A DNA stretch of 63,221 nt from Plesiocystis pacifica SIR-1 (GTDB lineage Bacteria; Myxococcota_A; Polyangia; Nannocystales; Nannocystaceae). The notes beneath the pieces are model-generated. The model saw nothing but the letters and a program-made list of their open reading frames with translations, ran no database searches and was not told the DNA's origin. Made by a program: the position numbers and the translations under genes. Shown here piece after piece: positions 32,601 to 39,862 of the stretch. Position 1 is the first letter of the stretch; every line of letters starts with the position of its first letter. Location: positions 1-63,221 of the forward strand of contig NZ_ABCS01000056.1 of assembly GCF_000170895.1 (NCBI RefSeq), written 5' to 3'.

Positions 32601-35600
32601 GCCCCTCGGGCGAGCGAAGGCCGGCGTCGACCCGCTCGTCCTCGGCGATGGCGTTGCCCGTGCGACCCCAGGCCTGGGCGATGGGGTAGTCGCGCTCGAG
32701 GGCGCGGTCCCAGCAGCGGCCGTTGGCGAACAGGTAGGCGTTGTCGTCCTGGCCGAGGAGCACGGCCTCGGGCTGGCGGAAGGCCTCGGGGGCGCCGCGC
32801 AGAAAGCGAGGCAGGGCGGCCGGGCGCGTCGCCGCGGGGCCCTCGGGCATCCGCAGGTGACGCCAGCCCTCGCTGGCGTAGGCGATCAGCCGACCCTCGT
32901 CGTGGGCGGCGGCGCGCAGACCCCCGCCGACTAGGCCGTCGATCTCCCGGTACCAGTCCGTCGAGGCCACGTGCACGTGGGCCCCGGTGAACACGAACAC
33001 CTCGCCGCCGTCAGCCCACACGCCGTCGAGGCTGGTGGCCATGGCCGCGAGCGCGGCGTCGTCGAGCTTGGCGAAGCGCGGCTCGTCGCGCAGGGCGTCG
33101 AGCCGCTTGGGGTAGCCCTCGTCGACCCACTCGAGGTCCGCGCTGCTGTAGCGGTAGAACTGCTCGCCGCTGAACAGGTAGACGACCTCGGCGAGCACCG
33201 GCTCGACCGCCGCCGTGAGCAGCTTGCTGCGCAGCTCGTCCTCGTCCTCGTCGTGCTCCTCGATGACCGGCGTGATCAGCCGGACCGCCGCGTCGACGTG
33301 GCCGCCGTCCTGGAGGGCGTTGCGGATCCGGCCCCAGCCGTGGCGCGTGGGCTTGGGGAAGCGGTCGTCGAGGCGGGTGAAGTCGGCGTCGGAGTAGCGC
33401 GCGACCATGGGCCCGGAGGCCTCGATGACCTCACCCACGCCGTCGTGGTCGAGGGTGGTCTCCCCGGCCGAGAACAGCCAGGTGTGGCCGTCCCCGTCGG
33501 TCACGCCGGCGCTGATCGAGTCGAAGGGCAGGCCCGCGAAGTGCTCGCGGATCGGCTCTGGGTCGGACCACACGCGCTGGTTGTGGTCGAAGTGGATCAG
33601 CTGGTCCCCGGAGAACAGGTACACCCGCCCGTCGCCGCCGTTCATGATCCCGTCGGGCGTGGCGAAGCCGGCCTCGGTCAGGGCGAAGGGCAGGTTCCAC
33701 CAGTTGTCGTCCGTGGCCCGGGGGTAGCCCTCGTCGGCGACCTCGTAGTCGCGGGTGCCAAAGCGCAGGTAGACCGCGCCCTGCTCGACCATGGTGCCGA
33801 ACAAGTAGGTGCGCCCGTCGAGCACGAAGGCCGCGTCGACGCGCTCGAGCCCGCCCCAGTCGGTCGCGATGGTCCGCGGGTAGCCCTCGTCGGCGTAGCC
33901 GGACTCGAGCTCGGAGTAGCGCAGGTACTGGGTCCCGCTGAACACGTAGAGGCGGCCGTCCAGGCCCATGAGCGCGGCGTCGACCCGGCCCGTGTCCTGG
34001 AGCTCGTTGCGGACCCGGCCCCAGCGCGAGGCGAGCTCGCCGACGCTCCAGACCCCGTCGTTGCGCGTGCCGTAGTGGTCCTCGCCGAACAGGTGGACCT
34101 GGCCGGTCCAGTCGGTGAAGCCAGCGTCCAGGCCCTCGCGCAGGACCTGGGGCAGCTCGGGCAGCCAGCGCTCGAGGGTCGTCGGGTGGCCCTCGAGGGC
34201 GCGGGCGTCGACGGTCTCGAGGCTGTCGCCGTGGACGAGCACGTGCTCGTCGTGGATCAGCGCGCACAGACCGTCGACCTCGGCGACGGCGTCGAGGCGG
34301 CGCAGCTCGGCGAAGTCGGCCTCGACCCGGCCCCAGCGATCGCGCAGGTCCATGGCCTGGTTGGGGGCGTCGGAGCGGTAGACCTGACCGCCGCGGAACA
34401 GCCAGGTGCGGCGCGAAGCGTCGGTGAAGGCCGCGTCGACGAGCCCGCCCTCGCCGCACTCGCGCAGGGCCGCGGGCATGGCGAAGTCGAGCTCCTCGGA
34501 CCAGTGCGTGGCGAGGGTCCGCGGGTAGCCCGGGTCCACGTGCACGCCGTCGGCGCTGCGCAGGTACTGGTCGTCGATGAACAGGTAGCGGAAGCCCTCG
34601 TGGTCGACGAAGGCCGCGTCGACCTCGGTCGGGGCCACGAACTTGCTCTCGACCTTGCCGAGCTCGCGCTCGACCTCGACCCAGCGCGCGTCGTCGTGCT
34701 CGCGGGTGAACACCCGGCCGGCGGCGTAGATCCAGTGGTCGCCCTCGGCGTCGGTGTAGGCGGCGTCGATGGCCTCCACGCCCTCGAGCAGGGGCGAGAT
34801 CAGGGTCAGCGGCTCGGCCGCGGCCAGGGGCGTGAGCGAGTCGACGTCGTAGCTCCACAAGCGCGCGCCGTGGAACACGATCAGCTCACCGTCGAGGTCG
34901 GGGAGCAGAGCGTCGATGGTGCTCGCGCCCGCGGGCAGCTCGATGGACTCGGGGAACTTGTCGACCAGGCCCTGCTCGGCGAAGGCCAGGGCGACGCCCC
35001 GGTGACCCAGCTGGACCTTGCGCGCGAACGCGGCGAACTGCACGGCGCGATCGAGGAAGCGCCGCAGCCGGCGGTGCTCGGGGATCTCGCTCAGGCTGCC
35101 GTCGTCCTCGCGGGCGTCGAGCACGGGCACGAGCAAGGTCGCGGCCAGCTCGCCGTCGCCGACGAGCATGTGCTCGACCAGGGCCTGGGTCTCGCGCTCG
35201 GACAGCTCGATGCCCGAGGCGAGGGCCCGGAGCACGGCGAGGCCCTGGGCCTTGGCCACGCCCTCGAGGCTCGTGACCAGGGCGCGGACCCGGGCGTCGA
35301 GGCGCAGGGCCAGGTCGTGGAGCAGGAAGAAGACGTCGCGGGCGTAGTCCTCGGAGCCCTCGAGCTCGAAGTTCAGGGCGCCGTTGATGTCGAGGAAGGT
35401 CGCGAGGCGCTCGGGCGGGAGGCCGCCGCTGGGCAGCAGATCGCCGGTGTCGACGAGGAGCTCGCGCAGGGCCTTGGCCCCGGCCGCGTCGAGCTCGATG
35501 CCCGCCGCCATCGCGGCGGTCAGCTCGAAGCGATCGCGCTCGACGATCTGGCCGTGGAGGTGCGCGCCGATCGCCAGGCGCTCGGCGGCGCTGTACTCGG

Positions 35601-38415
35601 CGCCCAGCTCGAGGGTCGGCGTCCGGCTGGCGCGCAGCAGCTCGCGGAAGGCCGGGCTGGGCCGACGCTCCGAGTCGAGCTCGCCCCGCGCCTGGAGCGT
35701 GGCGATGACGCGCCGGGCCAGGATGTCCGCGGCGAGGGGCCGCAGGTCCTCGGCCGAGACCTTCAGCTCGCGGGCGCGGGCCGTGGCCACGCGGGCCTGA
35801 AGCACGGCCTGCACCGCCCGCCGGTGGCGGTGGTAGGGCAGGGCCAGGCGCAGCGCACCAGGGGCCATGGCGAGCACGGCCTGCTTGTCGGCCACGCGCC
35901 GGCGGCCGTCGAGGACGCCGTTGAAGATCAGGTTGCGGATCAGCCCGTCGAGCTCGGCGGGCTCCATGCCCAGGGCCTGGAAGTCCCCCGCCGACACGGT
36001 CACGGGCGCGGCCAGGAAGCGCTCGCGCCGGGCCTCGAAGAAGGCGCGCACGGTCTCGGTCTCGGTCTCGGCGCCGAGGCCCAGGGCGAGCTTGCAGCGG
36101 TAGCGGCCGCTCTCGTCGAGGTACTTGCTGGCCTGGGCGACGCGGCCTTGCTCGTCGATCTCCCCGCGCAGGCGCATGTTGGCGAGGATGGCCTCGGCCT
36201 CGGCCTTGGGGATGTTCAGCGCGAGCAGGTCCGAGAGGTAGAGCTCGATCTCGATGACCTCGGGCGACTCGCCGGGCTTGGCGGCGGCCTTGGCCAGGCG
36301 CGCGAGGGCGTCGAAGACCGCGGGCCCGTGGCGGTCCAGGGGCGCCTCGACGACGAAGGCCCCGAGCGCCTCGAAGGCCTCGGGCAGCACCGCCCCCTCG
36401 AGGTCGAGGGTGCCGTTGCGCAGCAAGCTGACATGCAGGAGCTCGGCCAGGGCCTCGCCCAGATCGAGCTCGGCGAGCTCGGCGGCCTCGACCTGATCGA
36501 GGCCCTCGACGCTGTCGAAGGCCCACTCCCGGGCGGCGTCCTCGTCGAACAACACGAGGCCCGGATCGGCCTCGGCGAGCAGGTCGTAGTCGCCCTCGAG
36601 CAGGGCCCGGTGGGCGCGGCGAGCCGCCCGGGCCCCGAGCTCCTCGCCGGTGAAGGCCGCGGCGTTCAGGGCCGTGGGCGCGTAGGCCTCGAGCAAGCCC
36701 TGGCACAGGGTCAGGCGCGCCTGGGTCGCGGCGACCACCCGCGGGTCCGGGTTGCGGTCGGCCTCGAGGGCCTCGAGATCTTCGGCGACGGGCGGCGGCA
36801 GGCAGATGTCGACGAGGTCGGACACGCCCAGGCCCGCGGCCTGAGCCCAGGTCCACACCGCGACCACGGTGCGCAGCAGGTAGGTGCGCTCGGCGACGCT
36901 GCCGCTCTCGAGCACGCGGTAGAGGTCATCGTCGACGAGGGCCGCGTGGTCCTCCTCGACCAGGCCCAGCGCGCCCAGGCCCCGGAGGCTGGGATCGGCC
37001 GCGATCACGTCGAGGAGCTCGAGCAGCTCGAGCACCCCGAGGTCCAGGAGCTCGGCGATGCGGGCCGCGCGATGGAGCAGGGACAGGGCCAGGGGCCCGA
37101 AGGCGCCGGACAGTCGGGACGCGCGCCCACGCGTCGCCGCGCGCTCGCGCAGCGCCTCGACCAAAGACTCGAGCTCGGTGCTCGACAGACCCAGGGCGCC
37201 CTGGATGCGCACGCGGGCGGCCTTGTTGCCCTCGAGCAGCAGGTCGCCCTGGACCTCGACGGGGACAAACTCGGCGTAGGGCTCGGGCACGTAGGGGTGC
37301 GCGCCGAGGAAGTAGGCCTCGGCCAGCTCCGCCGCCGCGCCGTTGAAGACCCGGTCGAAGGGGCTGTCCGCCGTCGCCACGACCGTGGTCTCGTCCAGGA
37401 CCAGGGGCGCGTCGTCGCCGAGATCGTCGAGCTCTCCGAGCAGGGAGCAGACCGTGGCCAGATCGATCTGCCAGCGCCCCGCGAGCTCGCGGACCACGGC
37501 CAGACGCCGCAGCGCGGCCCGGTCGAGGCGGCTGTCGCACACGGTCCGGAGCACGCGATCGAGCTCGCGCAGGCTCAGCCCCGTCCACATCGACAGGCGC
37601 AGCAGGCGGTGCGCGCGGTCCAGCCAGCTCGCCGGCAAGGGCCCCGGCTCGACGCCGCCGCCCCACTGCAGCCGGGTCTGGGCCGCGTCGAGCTCGGCGT
37701 AGCCGCTGGCCTCGCCCGCGTTGACGAACAGCTCGCCCGCGGCGCTGCGCTCGGTGTTGCCCTGGGCGTCGAGGGCCGTCTCGCTCAGGCCCAGGTGCAG
37801 GAGCTCGCGCAGGCCGCTCGCGTCGATGTCCGTCGCCGCCTGGAAGGCGTCGAGCTGCGCGAGGCCCTGGAGCCCGGCCGCGTCGGCGAGGCCGTAGGCC
37901 CGGGCCAGCTTGGCCGGATCGGCGCTGCGGTCCTCGACCAAAATAGCGACCTGAGCCTCGGACAGGCCCAGGCTCTCGCGGGCCAGGGTGTCGGCTTGGG
38001 GCGTCGGCGTCAGCAGGCGGTAGAGCTCCCCCGGGGCCGCGCGCAGCAGGGCCAGGAGCTCACGCAGGCGCGCGTGGTCACGGTCGAAGGGCAGCGGCAA
38101 GGGGTGCTCGGCGGACGCGAGCACGGCCTGGGCGTCGGGCTGCTCCGAGAGCCGCACGACCCGGGCCTCGAGCACCTCGTTGACGATGCACAGGTAGGGC
38201 AAGAGCGTGAAGCTGTTGTCGGCGTCGAGGTTCAGCGCCCGAATGTCGGGGCGGCGGACGAACAGGTCCGTGGTCTCGAAGCGGTCCTCGATCAGCTGCA
38301 GCAAGTCGGCCAGGTAGGCCGCCGGCGAGAGGGCCGAGCGGCCGGGCTCGCCGGGCTGGAAGTCGAGGGCACCAAAAAGGTCGCGGTAGGTCGGGAGGGT
38401 CGGACGGTTGCTCAT
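23614..38415 (-). CDS. giant TcA-type toxin subunit with about 35 hemopexin-like repeats
   Basis: 4,933 residues, roughly twice a typical TcA (about 2,500). Order: SpvA/VRP1-like N-terminus (about 1-90, SPAAYLADLLQLIE); helical domain to about 1160; hemopexin-like block 1 (about 1170-2490; units like VDAALMGLDGRLYVFSGTQY...VDEGYPR); neuraminidase-like domain (from about 2650, WEWMQNFRVWEANRKVFLHP); hemopexin-like block 2 (about 3080-3870); a segment with YYWEIFFHAPFLVAQSLN (about 3950); coiled-coil shaft and hydrophobic pore region (about 4300-4540, LNPLEIAQLSLMAGSVAAHA); and the TcB-binding-type end (about 4660-4933, FDYDFPGHYRRQIKTIAL, RYLPFEGTGAVSRWRLEL). TcA pentamers bind cells and inject cargo. 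No TcB or TcC gene is present here. No close Shine-Dalgarno site precedes the ATG. Confidence 0.93.
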   Translation of the reverse strand: MSNRPTLPTYRDLFGALDFQPGEPGRSALSPAAYLADLLQLIEDRFETTDLFVRRPDIRALNLDADNSFTLLPYLCIVNEVLEARVVRLSEQPDAQAVLASAEHPLPLPFDRDHARLRELLALLRAAPGELYRLLTPTPQADTLARESLGLSEAQVAILVEDRSADPAKLARAYGLADAAGLQGLAQLDAFQAATDIDASGLRELLHLGLSETALDAQGNTERSAAGELFVNAGEASGYAELDAAQTRLQWGGGVEPGPLPASWLDRAHRLLRLSMWTGLSLRELDRVLRTVCDSRLDRAALRRLAVVRELAGRWQIDLATVCSLLGELDDLGDDAPLVLDETTVVATADSPFDRVFNGAAAELAEAYFLGAHPYVPEPYAEFVPVEVQGDLLLEGNKAARVRIQGALGLSSTELESLVEALRERAATRGRASRLSGAFGPLALSLLHRAARIAELLDLGVLELLELLDVIAADPSLRGLGALGLVEEDHAALVDDDLYRVLESGSVAERTYLLRTVVAVWTWAQAAGLGVSDLVDICLPPPVAEDLEALEADRNPDPRVVAATQARLTLCQGLLEAYAPTALNAAAFTGEELGARAARRAHRALLEGDYDLLAEADPGLVLFDEDAAREWAFDSVEGLDQVEAAELAELDLGEALAELLHVSLLRNGTLDLEGAVLPEAFEALGAFVVEAPLDRHGPAVFDALARLAKAAAKPGESPEVIEIELYLSDLLALNIPKAEAEAILANMRLRGEIDEQGRVAQASKYLDESGRYRCKLALGLGAETETETVRAFFEARRERFLAAPVTVSAGDFQALGMEPAELDGLIRNLIFNGVLDGRRRVADKQAVLAMAPGALRLALPYHRHRRAVQAVLQARVATARARELKVSAEDLRPLAADILARRVIATLQARGELDSERRPSPAFRELLRASRTPTLELGAEYSAAERLAIGAHLHGQIVERDRFELTAAMAAGIELDAAGAKALRELLVDTGDLLPSGGLPPERLATFLDINGALNFELEGSEDYARDVFFLLHDLALRLDARVRALVTSLEGVAKAQGLAVLRALASGIELSERETQALVEHMLVGDGELAATLLVPVLDAREDDGSLSEIPEHRRLRRFLDRAVQFAAFARKVQLGHRGVALAFAEQGLVDKFPESIELPAGASTIDALLPDLDGELIVFHGARLWSYDVDSLTPLAAAEPLTLISPLLEGVEAIDAAYTDAEGDHWIYAAGRVFTREHDDARWVEVERELGKVESKFVAPTEVDAAFVDHEGFRYLFIDDQYLRSADGVHVDPGYPRTLATHWSEELDFAMPAALRECGEGGLVDAAFTDASRRTWLFRGGQVYRSDAPNQAMDLRDRWGRVEADFAELRRLDAVAEVDGLCALIHDEHVLVHGDSLETVDARALEGHPTTLERWLPELPQVLREGLDAGFTDWTGQVHLFGEDHYGTRNDGVWSVGELASRWGRVRNELQDTGRVDAALMGLDGRLYVFSGTQYLRYSELESGYADEGYPRTIATDWGGLERVDAAFVLDGRTYLFGTMVEQGAVYLRFGTRDYEVADEGYPRATDDNWWNLPFALTEAGFATPDGIMNGGDGRVYLFSGDQLIHFDHNQRVWSDPEPIREHFAGLPFDSISAGVTDGDGHTWLFSAGETTLDHDGVGEVIEASGPMVARYSDADFTRLDDRFPKPTRHGWGRIRNALQDGGHVDAAVRLITPVIEEHDEDEDELRSKLLTAAVEPVLAEVVYLFSGEQFYRYSSADLEWVDEGYPKRLDALRDEPRFAKLDDAALAAMATSLDGVWADGGEVFVFTGAHVHVASTDWYREIDGLVGGGLRAAAHDEGRLIAYASEGWRHLRMPEGPAATRPAALPRFLRGAPEAFRQPEAVLLGQDDNAYLFANGRCWDRALERDYPIAQAWGRTGNAIAEDERVDAGLRSPEGRLFVFRGGEYLQFSPDALKPGAGTSWTLPSVADGPAGSIAERFGGLRDVHLAYTHGEHTYLLEAPNAEGEFRYQRYCDEALEEPEFDEPMAADLSFWKLPSIHVEQGFDRVDAVLVEGEDLFLIRGREFLHFEASTQTWTYPRELELFWPGLPERHPDFEAVSAAFEDGEGTTWFFAEGTCFAYRRDASDPKLPGSFHDIEARWGQIDNRLRQREGVDATLVVGAYTYLFSGDQYVRYTGSNYERVDAGYPKRLVANLREEPGFAHLPEELERHFEAVEEAIAAGSEGQPRSVDAAWATRGVITLIAGGRAYACVDALTRTLTLGQLGVIRNELQRRGRVDASFVDQGGALWLFSGDQAYRYTEHDAETVDAGFPRSIPEQLVPTLIGTPRALPEAFHAELDGAMLEADGAVLLLAEGEFLRMWPMQPERPTQRGSLAQLWQTPANPFAATEQDPNPRIDAALLGPEGELYVFKGEHYVRYTEPSAEAVDEGYPRAIRDDWGDLPVDFEAGIDGAFSFEGRRYVSRGEAYVRYSGEQLRRIDAIGAQPFARRWRHANDFLIRDLHLIWRAVDIERREGVAEALSPEEGPGGSIEGSFLDLLIEPQPDVTYPYALLAALFEWPIDDLQWLVRRGAFLHRPGRTEALEAEFDLELLLRVVDIMELCQRLGSYPSELHGQVWRPLYGPLDSRAPAAAADTLRRLLGTLYPGADWLTIGRQLLDADNRARRDALVAWILAREPALAEPRDLYEELLVDIQVDPSLDTSRIKEAIAATQLYMHRYLVNLEAPTPRAGAEQSPVAAAAEAKAQLKRQWEWMQNFRVWEANRKVFLHPENYIRPELRDTRTPSFMTLQDDLLQGEINDQRSTEVFKKYLDEYTEVSSLTIAGGYIREGRDDASDRELVLFGQTGTDPKRYYYRTATFLRGRTQDATWAAWQPLDVEIDSPRVYPVDAFGRLFVFWAQIELETGEGSSTSIRANDVSGGSQASATVNTRRRLQVYFSYYDLNLRWIPAQKLGLSVVEGRSIDGVQLVVERSLHLGAEEQENIIVGLSYSAGGQVVRRNASLTSALETRPATRPPSDSAGIELFSSLFAASERPDQVVRLNSAADSSEGPWYSFHLKGGSFLCKPAVASLDDRAMALQPLAGNLHGLPQWDGVDAGLESTDGSTYLFHNAAGAYAKIGADGSMTEEPVYRRWGHIDNSIARGGQFDASWWQDGKMYMSLGGEYLRYSKGTLLADEVGVLTLAGNADGLPEWSKIESAFTDAQGRVWYFGQGLSARSDDLTTTTPIGERWGRGANDFTTASGRANAVRTGFTVGDKTFVVGPKVYLRYTGSSYAASDAGYPKAQSLFAILAELGCTNNDEAYEDMKIDVVLTEAKRTVIHTDNGRNFQLEGTEVIEFAASSGRGRGRGRGRGQDEAAAAAELTHARSVVVHGEREFVFGRKDSRSLQQGDSLISLGRVLSAAMLGLDGELYLFAGSEFITVPSQGLSLDIIDKAVDAWRDTARNIGAFWGTQASAIVRNQRVDAALRRGEHTFLVCDGEYVRYSGEAYELCDEGYPKPLAGNPDGLPEWTGLSAALDNADGKGNACYFDGQEHAFATDLTKRESNAFRWGLIHNQMLARGVDAAWVEGQAHMFVCSQQLIRYTADEAGQLGRFMDVGYPKQLELARFGVVRAAFVIGEDFYVVGDGVFVCCPVSEPERILPGYPKKGHLGALAHDVNMRHGTGRALRPTGFEHLGVRGATVSGNTIVFDIDEGNNYRGVTLKARLNLGHGELHVEWIHHPWHRIWGWSWGGWHFDPALPDVQEENTEVDVTVGGHRYVFRDNQFMRLTAGEGMTSWQPDARSVDQVWGAAAIDAAVRLRGKLYLFIGDHYLQAPGGDAIGDLSLVRAIDGAWGNLPASLHDGVDAALYAGGVLTLFRGDHYLRFTDADTEPYEVSTVRYDVVRLTTATASTLNQRLFAGGLDGLLALRSQEVDELPRFAPDHSSSETIRFNPARIGSHPIGTHLDFSSANGIYYWEIFFHAPFLVAQSLNTSQRFDEARRWYEYIFDPTEAPDTWKFLPFLAADVEAIAERIEGRLSDLAGASVDTTSVAARLRAIAATLLPMDMAFQGERALSPEEEASLLALAKLDDLRRDVLALDARRPEAVEARRELEETVGVIEQLAMTWTAMQNAAGQLRVFLDDPFDPHALASLRRIAYRKALLMRYIDNLLDWGDMLFSQYTRESINEARMLYVLAWDLLGRRPAPLGRRVLTEDRPYAALRDASEGYDFLLYLQSGLDPATTDLSFAGKAPQSIAWPSYFYLPENQELIGYWGRVEDRLHKIRHGLNLMGVKQPLPLFQPPIDPMAIVSAVAGGASVAGAVASVGPVSVPHYRFRFLMDRAQGLVSKLQQFGGELLATLEKRDAEKLSRLQVRQESELHTMTVEVRRLQIAEAEANKRGLQQGLLNAQRRGEVYQDWLDKGLNPLEIAQLSLMAGSVAAHAVSAIFRIIAAFGGAAPDGYAGPFNLGVKGGGDQIGRSQNALAEILQGVAEGLSIGGEILGIVGQHERMKDEWRLQKDLAAYDANQISEQLVGADAAIASASQELAIVERQIAHNRAVDEFYRGKFSKQELYQWMADRLSTLYYQTYKLALDYARAAERAYQFETGAPVQDVQFVRGHHWDSQRKGLTAGDALGLDLDRMEAAYTHGDARRLEIGKQVSLLELDPLAFLKLQAEGACEFELSEALFDYDFPGHYRRQIKTIALVLDAGEGVTVNATLTQLTNRTVLHPDAKAVNFLLNARGEAPVSLRSNWKSQQQIALSHHDKFDKNNGLFELRFDSERYLPFEGTGAVSRWRLELGGKVGSYDRSAIKDVTIDLRYSALQGGEAFAAQVRGQLKPYDALRHFDVAAAFPEAWQRFRNGLADTLVLPLSPAHFPNMASSRIRSVLAHYALDASGTGGVTASLELGESIALPESRMVDTAGLRVGQSGAAVTLRVRGDRGRLSNLVLVMSYRAAVR
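28370..28397. repeat. 6-bp simple repeat encoding Arg-Gly tract in the toxin
   Basis: A run of GACCCC/GGCCGC-like hexamers encodes RGRGRGRGRG on the minus strand, inside hemopexin-like block 2. It looks like a local replication-slippage insertion, kept in frame. Confidence 0.6.
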
Positions 38416-38626
38416 GGCGTCAGCGCTGCCGGAGTGGGAGGACGATGGACCTCCACGCCCGCGCGGCGCGAACCGTGCACATGCGCGAACCGACCACGGC
38501 GAGGCCGTGGGCGCGAGGTGCCATCATCGGCGAAACCTCGCTGGTATCGGCGAGGCGAACAGACGGTAGCAAGTCGAGAGTGCCGACCGAACGAAAATCC
38601 ATTCACCGCTTCCAAACATTTCGCCG

Positions 38627-38669
38627 ACGGTGGCCCATCTCGCGTTTGGTTCGCGAGTCGGGCCACCGT
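38627..38669. promoter_or_regulatory. strong stem-loop in the toxin gene leader
   Basis: Perfect 10-bp arms ACGGTGGCCC / GGGCCACCGT enclose a 2x2 internal loop, a second perfect 6-bp stem CTCGCG / CGCGAG and a 7-nt loop. It begins about 210 bp upstream of the toxin ATG. It may be an attenuator, an RNA structure in the 5' leader, or a terminator for upstream transcription; no T-tract follows on either strand. Confidence 0.6.
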
Positions 38670-38697
38670 ATCCACATGGCCGTGGGAGCCCGAATTA

Positions 38698-38735
38698 CAG
38701 GTATTGCCTAAAAAACAAATTGCTCGAAATACCTG
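38698..38735. promoter_or_regulatory. inverted repeat CAGGTATT / AATACCTG flanking an AT-rich stretch
   Basis: A perfect 8-bp inverted repeat whose arms are 22 bp apart, with a run of A (T on the minus strand) inside. It could be a regulator-binding site at the toxin promoter. Evidence is the symmetry only. Confidence 0.35.
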
Positions 38736-39104
38736 CTCGACTCACGCCGAAACCCCGTCGAGAGAGGGTCTGTAACCTCAGCGTCGCGTCACATTTGGCT
38801 TCCCGATTCTCACATTCTTTCTCAGTGCGCCGCGACTGACTGTCACCCTTCGCCAGCTCGCGCAGTGTCAATGACATCAGACCTAATGGTTACGGCAAAA
38901 CTCGTGACTATACCGATTCATAGTTCTGCACTCAGCTCGACCGGCGGGACGGTATCGGCACCCCACGCCAGCCAATGCGCGCCATGGGTGCACGCTCCCT
39001 ACCCTCGACGGGGGTCGAGGACAGCGCCGGCTCGAGCGGGGGGCCGATCTCTACGCGGCTCGCAGTCCGTCAGGCCGGCCAGCCGGCCCCCCCCGCCTTC
39101 CCGA

Positions 39105-39782
39105 TCAGGCCAGCGCCTGGAGCAGCGCCTCGGCGACGGCCTCGGACGAGGCCGGGTTTTGTCCGGTGATCAGCGCCCCGTCCGTGACCACCAACGGCGC
39201 CCAGTCCTCGACCGATCGGTGGACCCCGCCCCGAGCCACGAGCGCGTCTTCGAGGAGGAAGGGCACGAGCTCGGTCATCCCCACGGCCGCCTCTTCGCTG
39301 TTGGTGAAGCCGGCGACCTCCCGGCCCTCGACGAGCGGCCGACCGTCCGCCGTCTTGGCCTCGAGCAGCACCGCCGGCGCGTGGCAGACCGCCGCGACCA
39401 CCTTGCCGGCGCGAGCGAAGGACTCGATCAACGCGATGGAGTCGCGGTCGTGGGTCAGGTCGTACATCGGCCCGTGACCGCCGGGGTAGAACACCGCGTC
39501 GAAGTCCGCGCCGTCGACCTCGGCCAGGCGGACCGTGTTGGCCAGGCGCGACTGCAGCTCGGCGTCTGCCTGGTAGCGCCGCGTCGCCGCCGTCAGGAAG
39601 GCCGGCTCCAGGCTCCCCGGATCGACCGGCGCCTGCCCGCCCTTGGGCGAAGCCAGGGTCAGCTCGGCCCCGGCCGCGGTGAACAGGTAGTAGGGCGCGG
39701 CCATCTCCTCGGCCCAAAAACCAGTCGGCTTGCCGCTGTCGCCCAGCTGCGCGTGGGAAGTGAGAACCATGAGAATCTTCAT
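39105..39782 (-). CDS. DJ-1/PfpI family protein (type 1 glutamine amidotransferase-like, Hsp31 type)
   Basis: 225 residues from the ATG at 39782 (MKILMVLTSH). The elbow Cys133 with His134 lies in AVCHAPAVLL; a Glu in FWAEEMAAPY and the loop FYPGGHGPMYDL complete the DJ-1/Hsp31-type site. Members act as glyoxalase III, deglycase or chaperone; the exact role here is not decidable. It is divergent from a LysR-type regulator starting at 39861, which probably controls it. Confidence 0.92.
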   Translation of the reverse strand: MKILMVLTSHAQLGDSGKPTGFWAEEMAAPYYLFTAAGAELTLASPKGGQAPVDPGSLEPAFLTAATRRYQADAELQSRLANTVRLAEVDGADFDAVFYPGGHGPMYDLTHDRDSIALIESFARAGKVVAAVCHAPAVLLEAKTADGRPLVEGREVAGFTNSEEAAVGMTELVPFLLEDALVARGGVHRSVEDWAPLVVTDGALITGQNPASSEAVAEALLQALA

Positions 39783-39848
39783 CGCTCTAGGCCTACGGCC
39801 GCTCACCAAACTTGACAAGATCCTCCATTGGCGACGGAGCGCGTACTA

Positions 39849-39862
39849 ATATTTGACAATAT
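39849..39862. promoter_or_regulatory. LysR-type operator candidate between PfpI and LysR genes
   Basis: ATATT-tgac-AATAT is a perfect 5-bp inverted repeat in the short divergent gap. LysR-type regulators often bind such AT-rich dyads near their own start. It overlaps the preferred LysR ATG (39861), so either it is the autoregulatory site or the true start is the ATG at 39828. Confidence 0.35.

Larger units (their letters stand above)
38416..39104. other. long, partly AT-richer leader region upstream of the toxin gene
   Basis: 689 bp without a convincing gene. About 38,580-38,950 is clearly less GC-rich than the coding DNA and probably holds the promoter of the toxin gene; I cannot place -35/-10 boxes with confidence. 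It contains a strong stem-loop (38627-38669) and a separated 8-bp inverted repeat (38698-38735), listed separately. Small open frames here have no supporting codon pattern. Confidence 0.5.

Noticed and set aside
26995..38775. Very long open frames on the plus strand (about 1,979 and 1,934 codons) opposite the toxin gene
   Set aside because: They are antisense to a well-supported TcA gene and rich in Val/Gly/Leu/Arg/Ala as expected from a GC-rich codon shadow; no domain or start signal supports them.
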